A stretch of DNA of 64,000 bases. Source: Pseudoalteromonas luteoviolacea (GTDB lineage Bacteria > Pseudomonadota > Gammaproteobacteria > Enterobacterales > Alteromonadaceae). The stretch covers positions 1,094,500 through 1,158,499 of the forward strand of contig NZ_JWIC01000007.1 of assembly GCF_000814765.1 (NCBI RefSeq). Direction: 5' to 3'. Under the pieces are notes generated by a model. The model was not told the origin of the DNA. It ran no database searches and saw nothing but the letters and a program-made list of their open reading frames with translations. Shown in pieces: positions 28,069-37,370 of the stretch (positions are counted from its first letter, which is position 1; each line of letters opens with the position of its first letter). The translations under genes and the position numbers were made by a program.

Positions 28069-28971
28069 TTAAAGAGGTTGTGATTGATGTAAGGCACATC
28101 TAAACCCAGTTGCGCGATATGCAATATCGAGCTCATCAGACTCTTGTCGAATATATACATTACTTGCTCCGGGGGATTCTAAAAACATCCCACCACGCAT
28201 GACTTTTTTCTCGCCTGTGCTTGGTCCTTTGGGGTTATGTTCAGGAGAGTTTTGGTAATAATCCTCTTCCCACCAATCATTTACCCATTCATTTAGGTTT
28301 CCGCTTAAATCATAAAAGCCAAGCGGGCTAGCAGGGTAAGTACCTGAAGGCTCAGGGTCGTCGGTATTCAATTCGTAATTTCGACCTTCATTAATCTCTC
28401 CATTATCCGTTGCAAAAAACAGGTTTTCGCCTCGGTTGCGAGCGGCAAACTCCCACTGTGCTTCAGTCGGTAAATCAAAGGGTAAATTTGTAAGCTTAGC
28501 TAACCACAGACAGTAGTTCTTTGCGCCATACCAGCTCACGCCCGCTGGATATTCGGGCCCTCGCCAAAATTCATCCCGCTCCCATTCTTCCCAGACTGTT
28601 TTAGGGAGGTTATGTACCGCAGTGTATAAATCAAAGTCCCCATAACTGACTTCATAAGCACCCATCGAGTAGCTGGTTAATGTGACCTTGTGTGCAGGTT
28701 TGTTATCAGTCGCGATGGTCCAAGGCAAATCGTCGGGCCCACCGCCATCTCCCATCATGAAGCTGCCGCCCTCAACAAAAATCATTTGTGCTTTGGTGCG
28801 CGCAATCAAAGCTTGAACTTGTTTGTCTTGCTCTCCCGTGATTTTGTCTATGCGCTGAGCAATCTCATCACAGCCACTGAGCAATATGCTCGCCAGAGGA
28901 ACGAGTATGAGTTGTTTAGTCCGATAGGGCAGTAAATCTGAAGCGGTTTTGTCGAAGACTTTTTTAATCAT
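28069..28971 (-). CDS. SUMF1/FGE-fold lipoprotein, array copy 3
   Basis: 300 residues with lipobox SILLSGC. Its early domain (MGDGGGPDDLPWTIATDNKP) matches copy 1. From about residue 180 onward (TDNGEINEGRNYELNTDD to ATGFRCALHQ) it is almost identical to copy 4. As in copy 1, the FGE catalytic cysteines are absent. It has its own copy of the repeated upstream segment. Confidence 0.85.
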   Translation of the reverse strand: MIKKVFDKTASDLLPYRTKQLILVPLASILLSGCDEIAQRIDKITGEQDKQVQALIARTKAQMIFVEGGSFMMGDGGGPDDLPWTIATDNKPAHKVTLTSYSMGAYEVSYGDFDLYTAVHNLPKTVWEEWERDEFWRGPEYPAGVSWYGAKNYCLWLAKLTNLPFDLPTEAQWEFAARNRGENLFFATDNGEINEGRNYELNTDDPEPSGTYPASPLGFYDLSGNLNEWVNDWWEEDYYQNSPEHNPKGPSTGEKKVMRGGMFLESPGASNVYIRQESDELDIAYRATGFRCALHQSQPL

Positions 28972-29083
28972 TAATTACCTATCCTTAGTATGATTAATTT
29001 GTGCGCTAGCATATCAGGGACAGGGTAAAGGAGAAAGTGAATCGTTATAAAGTATTAGGTTTAAAAGCTTACTTGTTTTTAAA

Positions 29084-29986
29084 TTAAAGAGGTTGCGATT
29101 GATTCAAGGCACATCTAAACCCAGTTGCGCGATATGCAATATCGAGCTCATCAGACTCTTGTCGAATATATACATTACTTGCTCCGGGGGATTCTAAAAA
29201 CATCCCACCACGCATGACTTTTTTCTCGCCTGTGCTTGGTCCTCTGGGGTTATGTTCAGGAGAGTTTTGGTAATAATCCTCTTCCCACCAATCATTTACC
29301 CATTCATTGAGGTTTCCGCTTAAATCATAAAAGCCAAGCGGGCTAGCAGGGTAAGTACCTGAAGGCTCAGGGTCGTCGGTATTCAATTCGTAATTTCGAC
29401 CTTCATTAATCTCTCCATTATCCGTTGCAAAAAATAGGTTTTCACCTCGATTACGTGCGGCAAATTCCCACTGTGCTTCAGTGGGTAAATCAAAGGGTAA
29501 ATTTGTAAGCTTAGCTAACCACAGACAGTAGTTTTTTGCGCCATACCAGCTCACGCCCGCTGGATATTCGGGCCCTCGCCAAATTTCGTTTTTGTCCCAT
29601 TCGTCCCAGACTGTTTTTGGGAGATTATGTACCGCAGTGTATAAATCAAAGTCCCCATAACTGACTTCATAAGCACCCATAGAGTAGCTGGTTAATGTGA
29701 CCTTGTGAGCAGGCTTGTTATCAGTAAATCGGGTCCATGGCAATCCATCGGGCGCGCCGCCATCTCCCATCATGAAGCTGCCGCCTTCAACAAAAATCAT
29801 TTGTGCTTTGGTACGCGCAATCAAGGCTTGAACTTGTTTGTCTTGCTCCCCCGTGATTTTGTCGATGCGCTGGCCAAGGTCTTCACAGCCACTCAGCAAT
29901 ATGCTTGCGAAAGGTACGAGTATGAGTTGTTTAGTCCGATAAGGTTGTAAATTAGAAGCGGTTTTGTCGAAGATTTTTTTAATCAT
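29084..29986 (-). CDS. SUMF1/FGE-fold lipoprotein, array copy 4
   Basis: 300 residues with lipobox SILLSGC. Its early domain (MGDGGAPDGLPWTRFTDNKP) matches copy 2, and its C-terminal 120 residues are nearly identical to copy 3. It is the outermost and first-transcribed-side copy of the array. Periplasm-facing lipoprotein by prediction; partner unknown. Confidence 0.85.
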   Translation of the reverse strand: MIKKIFDKTASNLQPYRTKQLILVPFASILLSGCEDLGQRIDKITGEQDKQVQALIARTKAQMIFVEGGSFMMGDGGAPDGLPWTRFTDNKPAHKVTLTSYSMGAYEVSYGDFDLYTAVHNLPKTVWDEWDKNEIWRGPEYPAGVSWYGAKNYCLWLAKLTNLPFDLPTEAQWEFAARNRGENLFFATDNGEINEGRNYELNTDDPEPSGTYPASPLGFYDLSGNLNEWVNDWWEEDYYQNSPEHNPRGPSTGEKKVMRGGMFLESPGASNVYIRQESDELDIAYRATGFRCALNQSQPL

Positions 29987-30262
29987 TAATTACTTATCCT
30001 TAGTATGATTAATTTATGCGCTAGCATATCAGGGGCAGGGTAAAGGAGAAAGTGAATCGTTATAAAGTATGAGGTTCAGGCGTGAGGTTTTATTGGGGGG
30101 GTGTATAGGGAGGTAATTTTAAATGCTCAATATCGTGATTTTTCCATCTGTTCAGTGTTTTTATCTTTGGCCAAGTTATAAGGCTTAACCCAAAAGAGAT
30201 TTGTTTCTCGAGTCTGACGCTGTTGTAACTCCCCCACAAAGTAACATGCTGTATCAGCAGAA

Positions 30263-30294
30263 TTGAGTAATAGGGTAAGTTCCCTATTACTCAA
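30263..30294. terminator. Terminator hairpin after the M1 aminopeptidase gene
   Basis: Perfect 13-bp stem TTGAGTAATAGGG/CCCTATTACTCAA around loop TAAGTT, nine bases beyond the aminopeptidase stop. The rest of the 316-base gap from 29987 holds the fourth upstream repeat and nothing else recognisable. Confidence 0.75.
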
Positions 30295-30302
30295 CATGAT
30301 GT

Positions 30303-32885
30303 TTATAGTTGTTTTAAGAACCGCTCAGCAGAGGCGAGTTCTCTTTTTTGTAAAGATACGCAAGAGTTTAATCTCAGCTCTGCTGTGGGTAAGCTTTTGC
30401 CAATCCCTGGGAATGCCTCTACTTTCGATTCATAGAATGACTTAATATCGTTAAAACCTTTCATTTGGCATTTTGGCGTTGAAATATAAGGGAGATAAGC
30501 AACCACATATGGCGGAACTCGTTGTGTAATTTGCTCAAAGTTTTCAAAAATCCACTGGTTCATTTTTGCTTTTCGTTCTGGTCGATAACTTAACCCTAGC
30601 AGTACTGAAGGCGTATCTGATACTGTTAATTTATCAGTTAACAAGTAGCTTTGTACTTGGGACTGAAGATCCTTTTGATTAAAGTAACCAAGAGCAGATA
30701 ATAATTTAACACGGACACTGGGCACGGCTGTCTGTTCAATGGTTGATTTAAATTGGTTGAGTAGTGCCTGATCGCCAAAGTAAGCCGCTATTTCAAGGTA
30801 CGTGTTGGTTAGATAAGGGTCTACTTTACTGGGGTCTTTAAAGAACTGCGTTGTTTGCTTTTGTGCTTCAGCGATGATGTTTGGGTCTTGTACTTCAAAA
30901 GCAGCCAGTTTGAATACTATCGCTCTTAACTCGGAAACGGTGTCAGCTTCTCCAGTTTGTCTTTCGAAGCCATATCGTTCGATGACATCAGATACTTTTT
31001 GAGAAACTAAAGCTTGCCACTGAGATTGATTTTTCTCTGTCTCAAAGGTACGCATATTACTGACGATCCCTTTTAATGCATTGGCAGCAACTTTTGGATG
31101 GGGATCATTAGTGAATGTGTTTAGAGACGCGAGCAGGGTGTAGGCATTCACTTTCTCTGCATCCATCAGTTGCTTGGCTGTTTCTATCAAAGAGAGCTTT
31201 TCACGTGTGTTTAAAGCTTTATCTGCCTGTGCCAGCACCGCTTGATATTGTGCTTCTGGCATGGACCATAAGTAGTAGCCAATGGCGTTGTCATTAGGGT
31301 AAACCCAGGTAGGCTCAAAATCGAGAGTAACTGATTGAGTTTGCTGAGTTAACAGTATCCTTTTAGTGGCAACATTCCCTTTGTTATCTCCGTACTTGAT
31401 AGAGACGGGCACTTTCCAAAGTTGCGCTTTGGCTTGTTGACCTTTAGGTAAAAACCGAGTCTGACTCAAAGTGAGTGTTTTACCTGACTGAGTAAAATCG
31501 ATTAAGGGAAAGGAAGATTGTGAGACAAAAGAATCTAAAACCCCCGGTACATCTTTTTTAGAAACTGCCTCAAGTTCAGACCATAAATCTTTTGCTTCTG
31601 CATTTTTATAGGCATATTTTTTGATGTAATTTCGCATACCCTGCTGGAATACTTTATGGCCTATCCATTCTTCCACCATGGTTAGCACAGCACTGCCTTT
31701 AGAGTAAGCAAGGCCGAGTCCATCCATAATATCATCTGAACTGTTTATGGGCTTACGAATCGGTTTTGTAGTGACCAAGGCATCTCTCAACATGGCGCTG
31801 TGTTGTGGCAACAATAAATCTCGTTCTAGCTCAGGGTATAATTTGGTGACCATTTTTCCACCAATCCAAGTGGCGAATGCTTCGTTTAGCCACATGTCAT
31901 TCCACCACTTCAAGGTTACTAAGTTACCGTACCATTGATGCGCGAGTTCATGCGCAATGACGTATAGGTGTGTATCGAACTCACTACGAGGTTGAGTAAG
32001 GGGATCAATAAGTAGAATTTCTTCGCGGTAGGTAATTAATCCTGCATTTTCCATCGCACCATAAGGAAACTCTGGTAGAGCGACTTGATCTAGCTTTTTG
32101 TAAGCATAAGGAATATCAAAGTATTGCTCTAGTGCTTGAAGGATTTTGGGTGTTTCTTTAACAGCAGAGTGAGCTATACCTATTTTTCCATGCGGCGTCA
32201 CAATATTGCCCGGCACTGACATTTTTTCAACGGGCACTTCTTCAAAAGGCCCCACAGCCAGTGCGACTAGATAAGATGACAGAGGGGGCGTTTTGTCAAA
32301 GTAGTGCGTTGTTTTCCCATCCCTTGAACGGGTCTTAATAACGGGGGTATTCGCATAAACTTTTTGCGATGATGGCGCGGTAATGGTGAGCTGAAAAGGA
32401 ATTTTGAATTCTGGCTCATCAAACACAGGGAAGGCGCGCCTTGCGTCACTCATTTGAAATTGTGTAAAGAGGTATGGTACGCCTCTATCTATTGATTTAT
32501 AAAGGCCAACGCTTTGACGATTATAAGGCGCATCGAACGCAATTTTTAGGGTGTATTCCCCTTTTGGGATAAGTGTCTCACAAGCGAGCTTCACTTTACC
32601 CGTCTTTAACATCGTTTCTTTGAGGTCGCACTGCTTATCACCGAGTAGTTTGGCAAATTCAATTGCGTAATCGAGCCCATTTAATTCAATAAATTTCGTG
32701 TCTTCTAAGACTTGAATATCAATGACGGTCTGTCCAGAAAAACGCTCTTTAGCAGGGTCTACATCCAAACTAACATGTTGTTGTATTGGCTTGGCAACCT
32801 TGGCTAAGCGGTAGTCGTCGCTCATATTGGCTGAAGCAGTAAAAGAAAGAAAAATAGCCGTAGATAAGAGAGTGGGTTTAAACAT
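30303..32885 (-). CDS. M1-family zinc aminopeptidase, exported
   Basis: 860 residues with a signal peptide (MFKPTLLSTAIFLSFTASA). The substrate-pocket motif GAMENAG lies at about residue 276 and the zinc site HELAHQW at about residue 310, with the third ligand Glu in NEAFATW. A C-terminal ERAP1-like helical domain covers about residues 550-830. It removes N-terminal amino acids from peptides in the periplasm or outside, the same family as PepN and eukaryotic APN. Single gene with its own terminator. Confidence 0.93.
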   Translation of the reverse strand: MFKPTLLSTAIFLSFTASANMSDDYRLAKVAKPIQQHVSLDVDPAKERFSGQTVIDIQVLEDTKFIELNGLDYAIEFAKLLGDKQCDLKETMLKTGKVKLACETLIPKGEYTLKIAFDAPYNRQSVGLYKSIDRGVPYLFTQFQMSDARRAFPVFDEPEFKIPFQLTITAPSSQKVYANTPVIKTRSRDGKTTHYFDKTPPLSSYLVALAVGPFEEVPVEKMSVPGNIVTPHGKIGIAHSAVKETPKILQALEQYFDIPYAYKKLDQVALPEFPYGAMENAGLITYREEILLIDPLTQPRSEFDTHLYVIAHELAHQWYGNLVTLKWWNDMWLNEAFATWIGGKMVTKLYPELERDLLLPQHSAMLRDALVTTKPIRKPINSSDDIMDGLGLAYSKGSAVLTMVEEWIGHKVFQQGMRNYIKKYAYKNAEAKDLWSELEAVSKKDVPGVLDSFVSQSSFPLIDFTQSGKTLTLSQTRFLPKGQQAKAQLWKVPVSIKYGDNKGNVATKRILLTQQTQSVTLDFEPTWVYPNDNAIGYYLWSMPEAQYQAVLAQADKALNTREKLSLIETAKQLMDAEKVNAYTLLASLNTFTNDPHPKVAANALKGIVSNMRTFETEKNQSQWQALVSQKVSDVIERYGFERQTGEADTVSELRAIVFKLAAFEVQDPNIIAEAQKQTTQFFKDPSKVDPYLTNTYLEIAAYFGDQALLNQFKSTIEQTAVPSVRVKLLSALGYFNQKDLQSQVQSYLLTDKLTVSDTPSVLLGLSYRPERKAKMNQWIFENFEQITQRVPPYVVAYLPYISTPKCQMKGFNDIKSFYESKVEAFPGIGKSLPTAELRLNSCVSLQKRELASAERFLKQL

Positions 32886-33532
32886 TAATTGTCCTTTTTT
32901 GTTGTTATGCCCAATTATCTACACAAGCGGGACAAAGTTAAAAGTCAATTCTTTCGTTAAGATTTAAAGTAGAGTTATATTTTAAACTGGAATTATTTTT
33001 AAGTTATTGTTTTATATTGACTATGTTTGGCTTTGGGAATAGCAGGAAGTGCAGGTGGAAATTCAGTTATTATGTAACAGGGTTTTTCGAAGTATGTGTA
33101 CTCGTGTGCACTTTGATTTGCACCAATAGTCTGTCATCGACTGAGCTGGGTTAATGCCCCAAAAAAGTGTCTATCCATTTTACTTTTCGTCTACTTTGTT
33201 TTGTTAATCTGCTCTCATTTATTTATTAGAGTAAATAATTAATTACTCCCCCAGGTGTGATTAATTTATGCGCTTTCATAGTGGGTATGAGTGAGATGGA
33301 AAGTGACTTGTGATAAAGAATGGGCTTTTGCATTTTGAGGTGGGTTTAGACACAATGATGGTGTTTGACGTGAGGGAGCGCTTGCTCCTGCTGTTAATTT
33401 TACTCAGTATAAGCTTACGTTAATTGCTAATTTTAGACTAATTATGTAAAGTTTTTTTAGTGTAAGTATCTGCTTTTAATATAAAAGTTTTCGCTTGAGA
33501 GCGGTGGTACATATAAATCAAAGTGTGGGCAT
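32886..33532. other. Intergenic region with relic of the SUMF1 upstream repeat
   Basis: No gene is seen in these 647 bases. At 33236-33345 a diverged copy of the SUMF1 upstream segment is recognisable: ATTAATTACT, then GATTAATTTATGCGCT, then GAAAGTGA, in the same order and orientation as in the array. It suggests that the array once reached this point, or that this control segment was copied separately. Confidence 0.5.
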
Positions 33533-34111
33533 ATGACTCGAAAAATTGATTTTACAACATATTCTCTTGATGACCTGTATTTGTCTGCCAAGGCTGTAGA
33601 CCGAGAGCAGTACCCCAAAATTGCAAAGAAAATCGATAGGTTAATTTTAGAGAAAGAAAAGTCAGAGTCAGCTACCCAAAATAAGCAACTTTCTGCAATA
33701 TATCATAAAGCTATTTTTCGCATTTTTAGTATGTTCTTTGCATTGCCTCCAGCTATTTTTTTTTCATCACTCCTGTTCGATGAGACTGTGCAGTTAATAA
33801 TTACACCTGTTTTTGTGGTGGTTTTTGGGTTTGCTTTTTTTAAGTTGGCTTATTGGAACATATCCGATGCGGTTTATGATGACGGTGACGCTTTGCTATT
33901 CATAAAAAATAATAAACAACAAAGGGTAGAGTTAAAAGATATCGTCAAGGTGAAACATGTTATGACAAACCGGGGATTAATACGGGTTCAAATAAGAAAT
34001 AACGATGCGACTGAGTCTGAGTTGTTGTTTGAACCACAAATGAAGTCTTCTGTAAGTGCCTTGGTTAGCGAATTAAATAGAAGAGCAATGTCTGCTAAAC
34101 GAACAACGTAA
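33533..34111 (+). CDS. Two-helix membrane protein, unknown
   Basis: 192 residues. A charged, helical N-terminus (SLDDLYLSAKAVDREQYPKI) precedes two transmembrane helices (about 62-105). A C-terminal soluble beta region (VELKDIVKVKHVMTNRGLIRVQ) resembles a small PH-like or YcxB-like fold. I do not recognise the family. First gene of the one-directional AT-rich stretch. Confidence 0.65.
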   Translation: MTRKIDFTTYSLDDLYLSAKAVDREQYPKIAKKIDRLILEKEKSESATQNKQLSAIYHKAIFRIFSMFFALPPAIFFSSLLFDETVQLIITPVFVVVFGFAFFKLAYWNISDAVYDDGDALLFIKNNKQQRVELKDIVKVKHVMTNRGLIRVQIRNNDATESELLFEPQMKSSVSALVSELNRRAMSAKRTT

Positions 34112-34183
34112 TGCAAGGGAAAGCGCCTTGCTGTACGAGCAGGTTTAGAGAGTGTTGTAGGTCAGCGAAAGGAATTGAGTTTG

Positions 34184-34822
34184 ATGTATAAAGTTGGCGT
34201 TGTTTTGTTTGATGATTTTACCGATGTAGATTTTTTTCTTATGTATGACTTGCTTGGGCGAACATCTGATAGTTGGACGGTTAGTATTCTGGGAACCCAG
34301 CCTGAGCATTATTCTCATCTCGGTATAAAAGTTAAGACTGACGGACATGTGTCTGAGGTTACGAGTCAAGATGTAGTCCTTATTACCAGCGGTAAACGCG
34401 GTATACCCGCCGCCATGAAAGATTGTGAATTTATGTCAGCGTTAAACCTTGACCCGAATAATCAGCTAATTGGGTCGATTTGTGCGGGTTCATTCATCCT
34501 TCATGAACTTGGCCTGCTTAAAGGTAAGCCGTTAACGACGAACCCAGATGCCAAGCGTGCTCTGCAAAGTTTGGGAGGAGATGTTCAGGACCTACCCTTG
34601 GTTGTACAAGGTAACATAGCTACTGCGGGCGGTTGTCTTTCACTGATGTATTTAATTGGCTGGTTGGCAGAGCGATTGTTTGACTCACGCAAACGAAGGG
34701 CCATACAAAATCAATTGATTCCGGCTGGGCAGTTGGAAATTTTTGAAGCGCTCATTGATACAACTATTCAATCAGCAGAATTGGAGAATTCACATACCAT
34801 AGCGGCTAAGAGTCATTTTTAA
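34184..34822 (+). CDS. DJ-1/PfpI-superfamily protein (GATase1-like)
   Basis: 212 residues. It shows the DJ-1/PfpI fold with the nucleophile-elbow Cys in IGSICAGSFILHELGLLKG and a Rossmann-like start VGVVLFDDFTDVDFF. This matches isonitrile hydratase or the N-terminal half of GlxA-type regulators, but no AraC domain follows. AAGGA lies 10 bases before the ATG at 34184. Likely a small-molecule hydratase or glyoxalase-like enzyme; substrate unknown. Typical cassette cargo. Confidence 0.82.
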   Translation: MYKVGVVLFDDFTDVDFFLMYDLLGRTSDSWTVSILGTQPEHYSHLGIKVKTDGHVSEVTSQDVVLITSGKRGIPAAMKDCEFMSALNLDPNNQLIGSICAGSFILHELGLLKGKPLTTNPDAKRALQSLGGDVQDLPLVVQGNIATAGGCLSLMYLIGWLAERLFDSRKRRAIQNQLIPAGQLEIFEALIDTTIQSAELENSHTIAAKSHF

Positions 34823-35054
34823 TGTGTGGCATTTATACTTTTCGATGGATAGAGTATTTAAACTACCATGTGGAGGCTTCAGCGTTGTGTTACCGAACAC
34901 TTTAATTTACTGCCTCTAATTTAGTTTTTACCTAGGTGCTTTTCTTCCGGCTGAATTTATAGGTACATCAATATAAGCAAGCTTGAAGTTGATTTTTGCA
35001 AAGTTTAGCCATGTTTTTTCGCTTCATATTAGAGCATGATGTTGAAGGTGAAAG

Positions 35055-35405
35055 TTGAGAATAACATTCGTACTTTTGATATTTTTTAGCCCTGATTCTT
35101 TGGCTTGTAGGCCATGTAGTGACGATGTGAATGTCTATGTTGTCAAACAAGCAAAACCAATTTTTGATAAATATTACGCTTCGTCAGATAGAAATGGGTA
35201 TGTCACTTTCCAAGCGGACATAGGGCATTCTAAAGTTAGCAAAATAAAAATTGTAGAAGTATACCCTGAAGATATACCTCTACAAGTCGTCAAAGAAATG
35301 ATTCTAAAAATACAGTATAAATTGACTTTTAATGAATCACGTCGTATCGCATGTGACTCTAAGTCTCAGGAGTTAAGTCTAGTATTTCGATTGCCATTTA
35401 AATAA
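35055..35405 (+). CDS. Small exported protein with TonB-C-like fold, unknown
   Basis: 116 residues from a TTG with GAAGG upstream; a stop codon just upstream in frame rules out a longer form. Signal peptide ends near SLACRP. The rest (VSKIKIVEVYPEDIPLQVV, then LTFNESRRIACDS) has the pattern of TonB C-terminal-like domains found as stand-alone periplasmic proteins. Four cysteines suggest disulfides. Function not known. Confidence 0.55.
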   Translation: MRITFVLLIFFSPDSLACRPCSDDVNVYVVKQAKPIFDKYYASSDRNGYVTFQADIGHSKVSKIKIVEVYPEDIPLQVVKEMILKIQYKLTFNESRRIACDSKSQELSLVFRLPFK

Positions 35406-35779
35406 GTTAATAACTATATAAAAGCTGAGAATTTGTTCGAAATTTCGATAAAGTATTTATAGGGTGTTGAAAGAGTTAAACGTAAAGCGTGTGCATAAAA
35501 TTAGTAAAAAAATTCTGATTTACGTGCGTTTTTTTGATGAGCATAGCTCGTCTAGTAAAAGATATAATTAGTTGTAAAGCTTTTATCATATTAGTTGTTT
35601 CTGTATTATTGAGTGTTTTATAGCTTTATTTGGTCTGAATAGGCTATTTGTATAAAAATATAACAAGCTATCTAGAGGCGAGCGAACTTCGGTCGACTGA
35701 CGTCGCTGCGCTTAACGTTTTTACCAACCAAATTTTGCCTTTTAACAAAGGCGATAGACATAAAAAGTGAGTATTTGCA
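35406..35779. other. 374-base gap with attC-like element
   Basis: No gene. An attC-like stretch lies at about 35660-35725: it begins ATAACAAGC, carries GAGGCGAGCG and GTCGCTGCGC, and ends in TTAACGTT. The remainder is AT-rich without recognised signals. Confidence 0.4.
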
Positions 35780-36184
35780 ATGAAGCAAGTTTTAGTAATC
35801 GTTCTCGCCTTATTCATTGTTGGATGTAGCAGCACATCTAAAGTAGCGCTTTCAGAGGATAGTTTTCTTTTAACATCAAATGATCCCGAATATGGTTATA
35901 CAGAGAGCAAGCCTATAGAATTAGGCGGCTTTTTACGTGGTACTAAAAGTGCGGGTGCACACATAGAATATTTTGAAGGGCTAATGGGCCCAAACGGTGA
36001 AAAAGTTAAAGTAACAAGACTTGGTAGCTGTTGCGAATTTGAAGATAAATCAATGCCATTCGGCGGTGGCTTATTAGACCGTTATCAACTGACATACGAA
36101 GGTCAAAAAAAGCCAGTTATTATTTACGTTAATTTATATAAATTTAATAAGCCCCTTGCCCCCATGGGGTTTGCATTGCTGTGA
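35780..36184 (+). CDS. Small lipoprotein, unknown
   Basis: 134 residues with signal and lipobox FIVGCSS (Cys16). The conserved-looking body includes LGGFLRGTKSAGAHIEYFEGLMGPNGE, a vicinal Cys pair (GSCCEF) and YVNLYKFNKPLAPMGF. Such small lipoproteins recur in marine gammaproteobacterial genomes without known function. Followed directly by an attC-like palindrome. Confidence 0.75.
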   Translation: MKQVLVIVLALFIVGCSSTSKVALSEDSFLLTSNDPEYGYTESKPIELGGFLRGTKSAGAHIEYFEGLMGPNGEKVKVTRLGSCCEFEDKSMPFGGGLLDRYQLTYEGQKKPVIIYVNLYKFNKPLAPMGFALL

Positions 36185-36200
36185 TTTAATTCTATCAAGG

Positions 36201-36294
36201 TCATTAAATTATGGACACAAAACAGTGGGCATGCGCTCCCATACCATGAGTTTTAGCCTGCTATTTTGTGCCAGATGAGCGAAGCGTTATAATG
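36201..36294 (+). repeat. attC-like imperfect palindrome A
   Basis: Left arm CACAAAACAG..GGC (36216-36230) is complementary to GCCTGCTATTTTGTG (36256-36270) with few mismatches. The element ends AGCGTTATAATG. It shares AAAACAG, GGCATGCGCTC and TTTTAG with elements B and C. Confidence 0.55.
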
Positions 36295-36313
36295 TTTGAG
36301 AAAGTAGCGAGTA

Positions 36314-36634
36314 ATGAAAGTAAGTAATGATTTTAGAGGCGCATTAAGGACGTTTGCATACTTTATGGCAAGCGGTACACACTACATGCTGAAAGATGTT
36401 GATTATTTGAATCTTTATGGCGAAGATCCGAGTGCTATAGAGATGGCATTTGCAATTTTTGCAAATGTGCTTGAAATGGATCCGCAAGGCAATGTGGTAA
36501 ATTTCACATATGCGCAAAAAAGAGCCACAGACTATATAAAATCTTATTGTATATCTACATTTGAAGTCTCTCCACCTTATGAAGACTGGGAAATTGAACT
36601 ACATAGACCCCCTCAATTAAAAGGCACAATATAG
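36314..36634 (+). CDS. Small soluble protein, unknown
   Basis: 106 residues, no signal peptide. It opens MKVSNDFRGALRTFAYFMASG and ends YEDWEIELHRPPQLKG; helices predominate. I have seen this type of protein as a cassette-associated conserved unknown but cannot name a function. It sits between attC-like elements A and B. Confidence 0.6.
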   Translation: MKVSNDFRGALRTFAYFMASGTHYMLKDVDYLNLYGEDPSAIEMAFAIFANVLEMDPQGNVVNFTYAQKRATDYIKSYCISTFEVSPPYEDWEIELHRPPQLKGTI

Positions 36635-36640
36635 GGTTGT

Positions 36641-36985
36641 AACAAAGCACTAAAAAGCGGATATACACCAGTTGGATCAGTTTCGCTTTGCTCTGTATTA
36701 TTAGTCAACTTCTACGGTGTGATGTATAAATTTAGTTTTGAGTAAAATTGTGCTTTGTAGGCTTTTATCGTTTATTGTTCTAACCTTGGCATTTGACTGC
36801 TTTTATTGACCTGGACTTTTAATTTGATTAATGCAGTCATGGTTTTTATTTGTGTTAAGAAGCACTTTTTGTAACAGTAATGTATTTGTCGATTTCGCTA
36901 AATGTTACAAAACAGCTGGCATGGGCTCATTCATCGTCCACTTTAGTCTGTTTTTTTCGCGGGTTAAGCGAAGTATTAGTTTTAC
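36641..36985 (+). repeat. attC-like elements in gap 36635-36995 (element B at 36901-36985)
   Basis: A start-like stretch TTGTAACAAAGCACT lies just after the preceding gene. Element B has left arm AAAACAG (36909-36915) pairing exactly with CTGTTTT (36948-36954), contains GGCATGGGCTC and CTTTAG as in A and C, and ends AAGCGAAGTATTAG. No gene in this 361-base gap. Confidence 0.5.
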
Positions 36986-36995
36986 GTGAGAGCCG

Positions 36996-37370
36996 ATGGA
37001 CATTTTTATCCTATTAATTGCATTTTTGGCGCCAATGATAATTGCTGAATTTTACTCTAGTCGTGAGTATGAGTTATCGTTTAGAGACCATTTTCAGAAA
37101 TGGAGGTTAGGAAAATACTTGGCGTTGTTTTTCTCCTTTCTCTATTTATTTGCACTTATGGTTCTGGAAGGCGCTAACCCGGAGAGTGTATTTTCTGCTC
37201 TCTATGGTGGTGCATGGCTTGCCTTAATTACCTATTCAAAGTCATTCGGAGAGCTTTTTCTGGGCAATGCTGAAGAGTTTAAGCGGGTTGGCTTACTTGA
37301 AGATGCTGCATTTATTATTGGCTGGGTTGGGCTTATTCACCAGTGTGCATCTTATCTACTATACGTATAG
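36996..37370 (+). CDS. Small integral membrane protein, unknown
   Basis: 124 residues with about four hydrophobic helices (DIFILLIAFLAPMIIAEF; YLALFFSFLYLFALMVL; a Gly-rich middle helix; AFIIGWVGLIHQCASYLL). No family recognised. The stop codon runs directly into the CGTTAACAAA start of the next attC-like element, as expected for a cassette gene. Confidence 0.62.
   Translation: MDIFILLIAFLAPMIIAEFYSSREYELSFRDHFQKWRLGKYLALFFSFLYLFALMVLEGANPESVFSALYGGAWLALITYSKSFGELFLGNAEEFKRVGLLEDAAFIIGWVGLIHQCASYLLYV

Larger units (their letters stand above)
26037..30098 (-). repeat. Four tandem ~1.02-kb repeats (SUMF1 gene plus upstream segment)
   Basis: Start-to-start spacings are 1021, 1011 and 1015 bases, and both coding and upstream sequence are repeated in direct orientation. 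Sequence blocks are shared in a crossed pattern (N-terminal block 1=3 and 2=4; C-terminal block 1=2 and 3=4). This indicates unequal crossing-over or gene conversion after duplication. The array points toward the 935-residue toxin-like gene. Confidence 0.85.

Noticed and set aside
26037..29986. Sulfatase-activating formylglycine-generating enzymes
   Set aside because: The region between MRGG and GFRC has no catalytic Cys pair, and no sulfatase gene lies nearby.
26037..30098. CRISPR array or phage repeat
   Set aside because: Repeat units are about 1 kb and coding; no short spaced repeats or cas genes.
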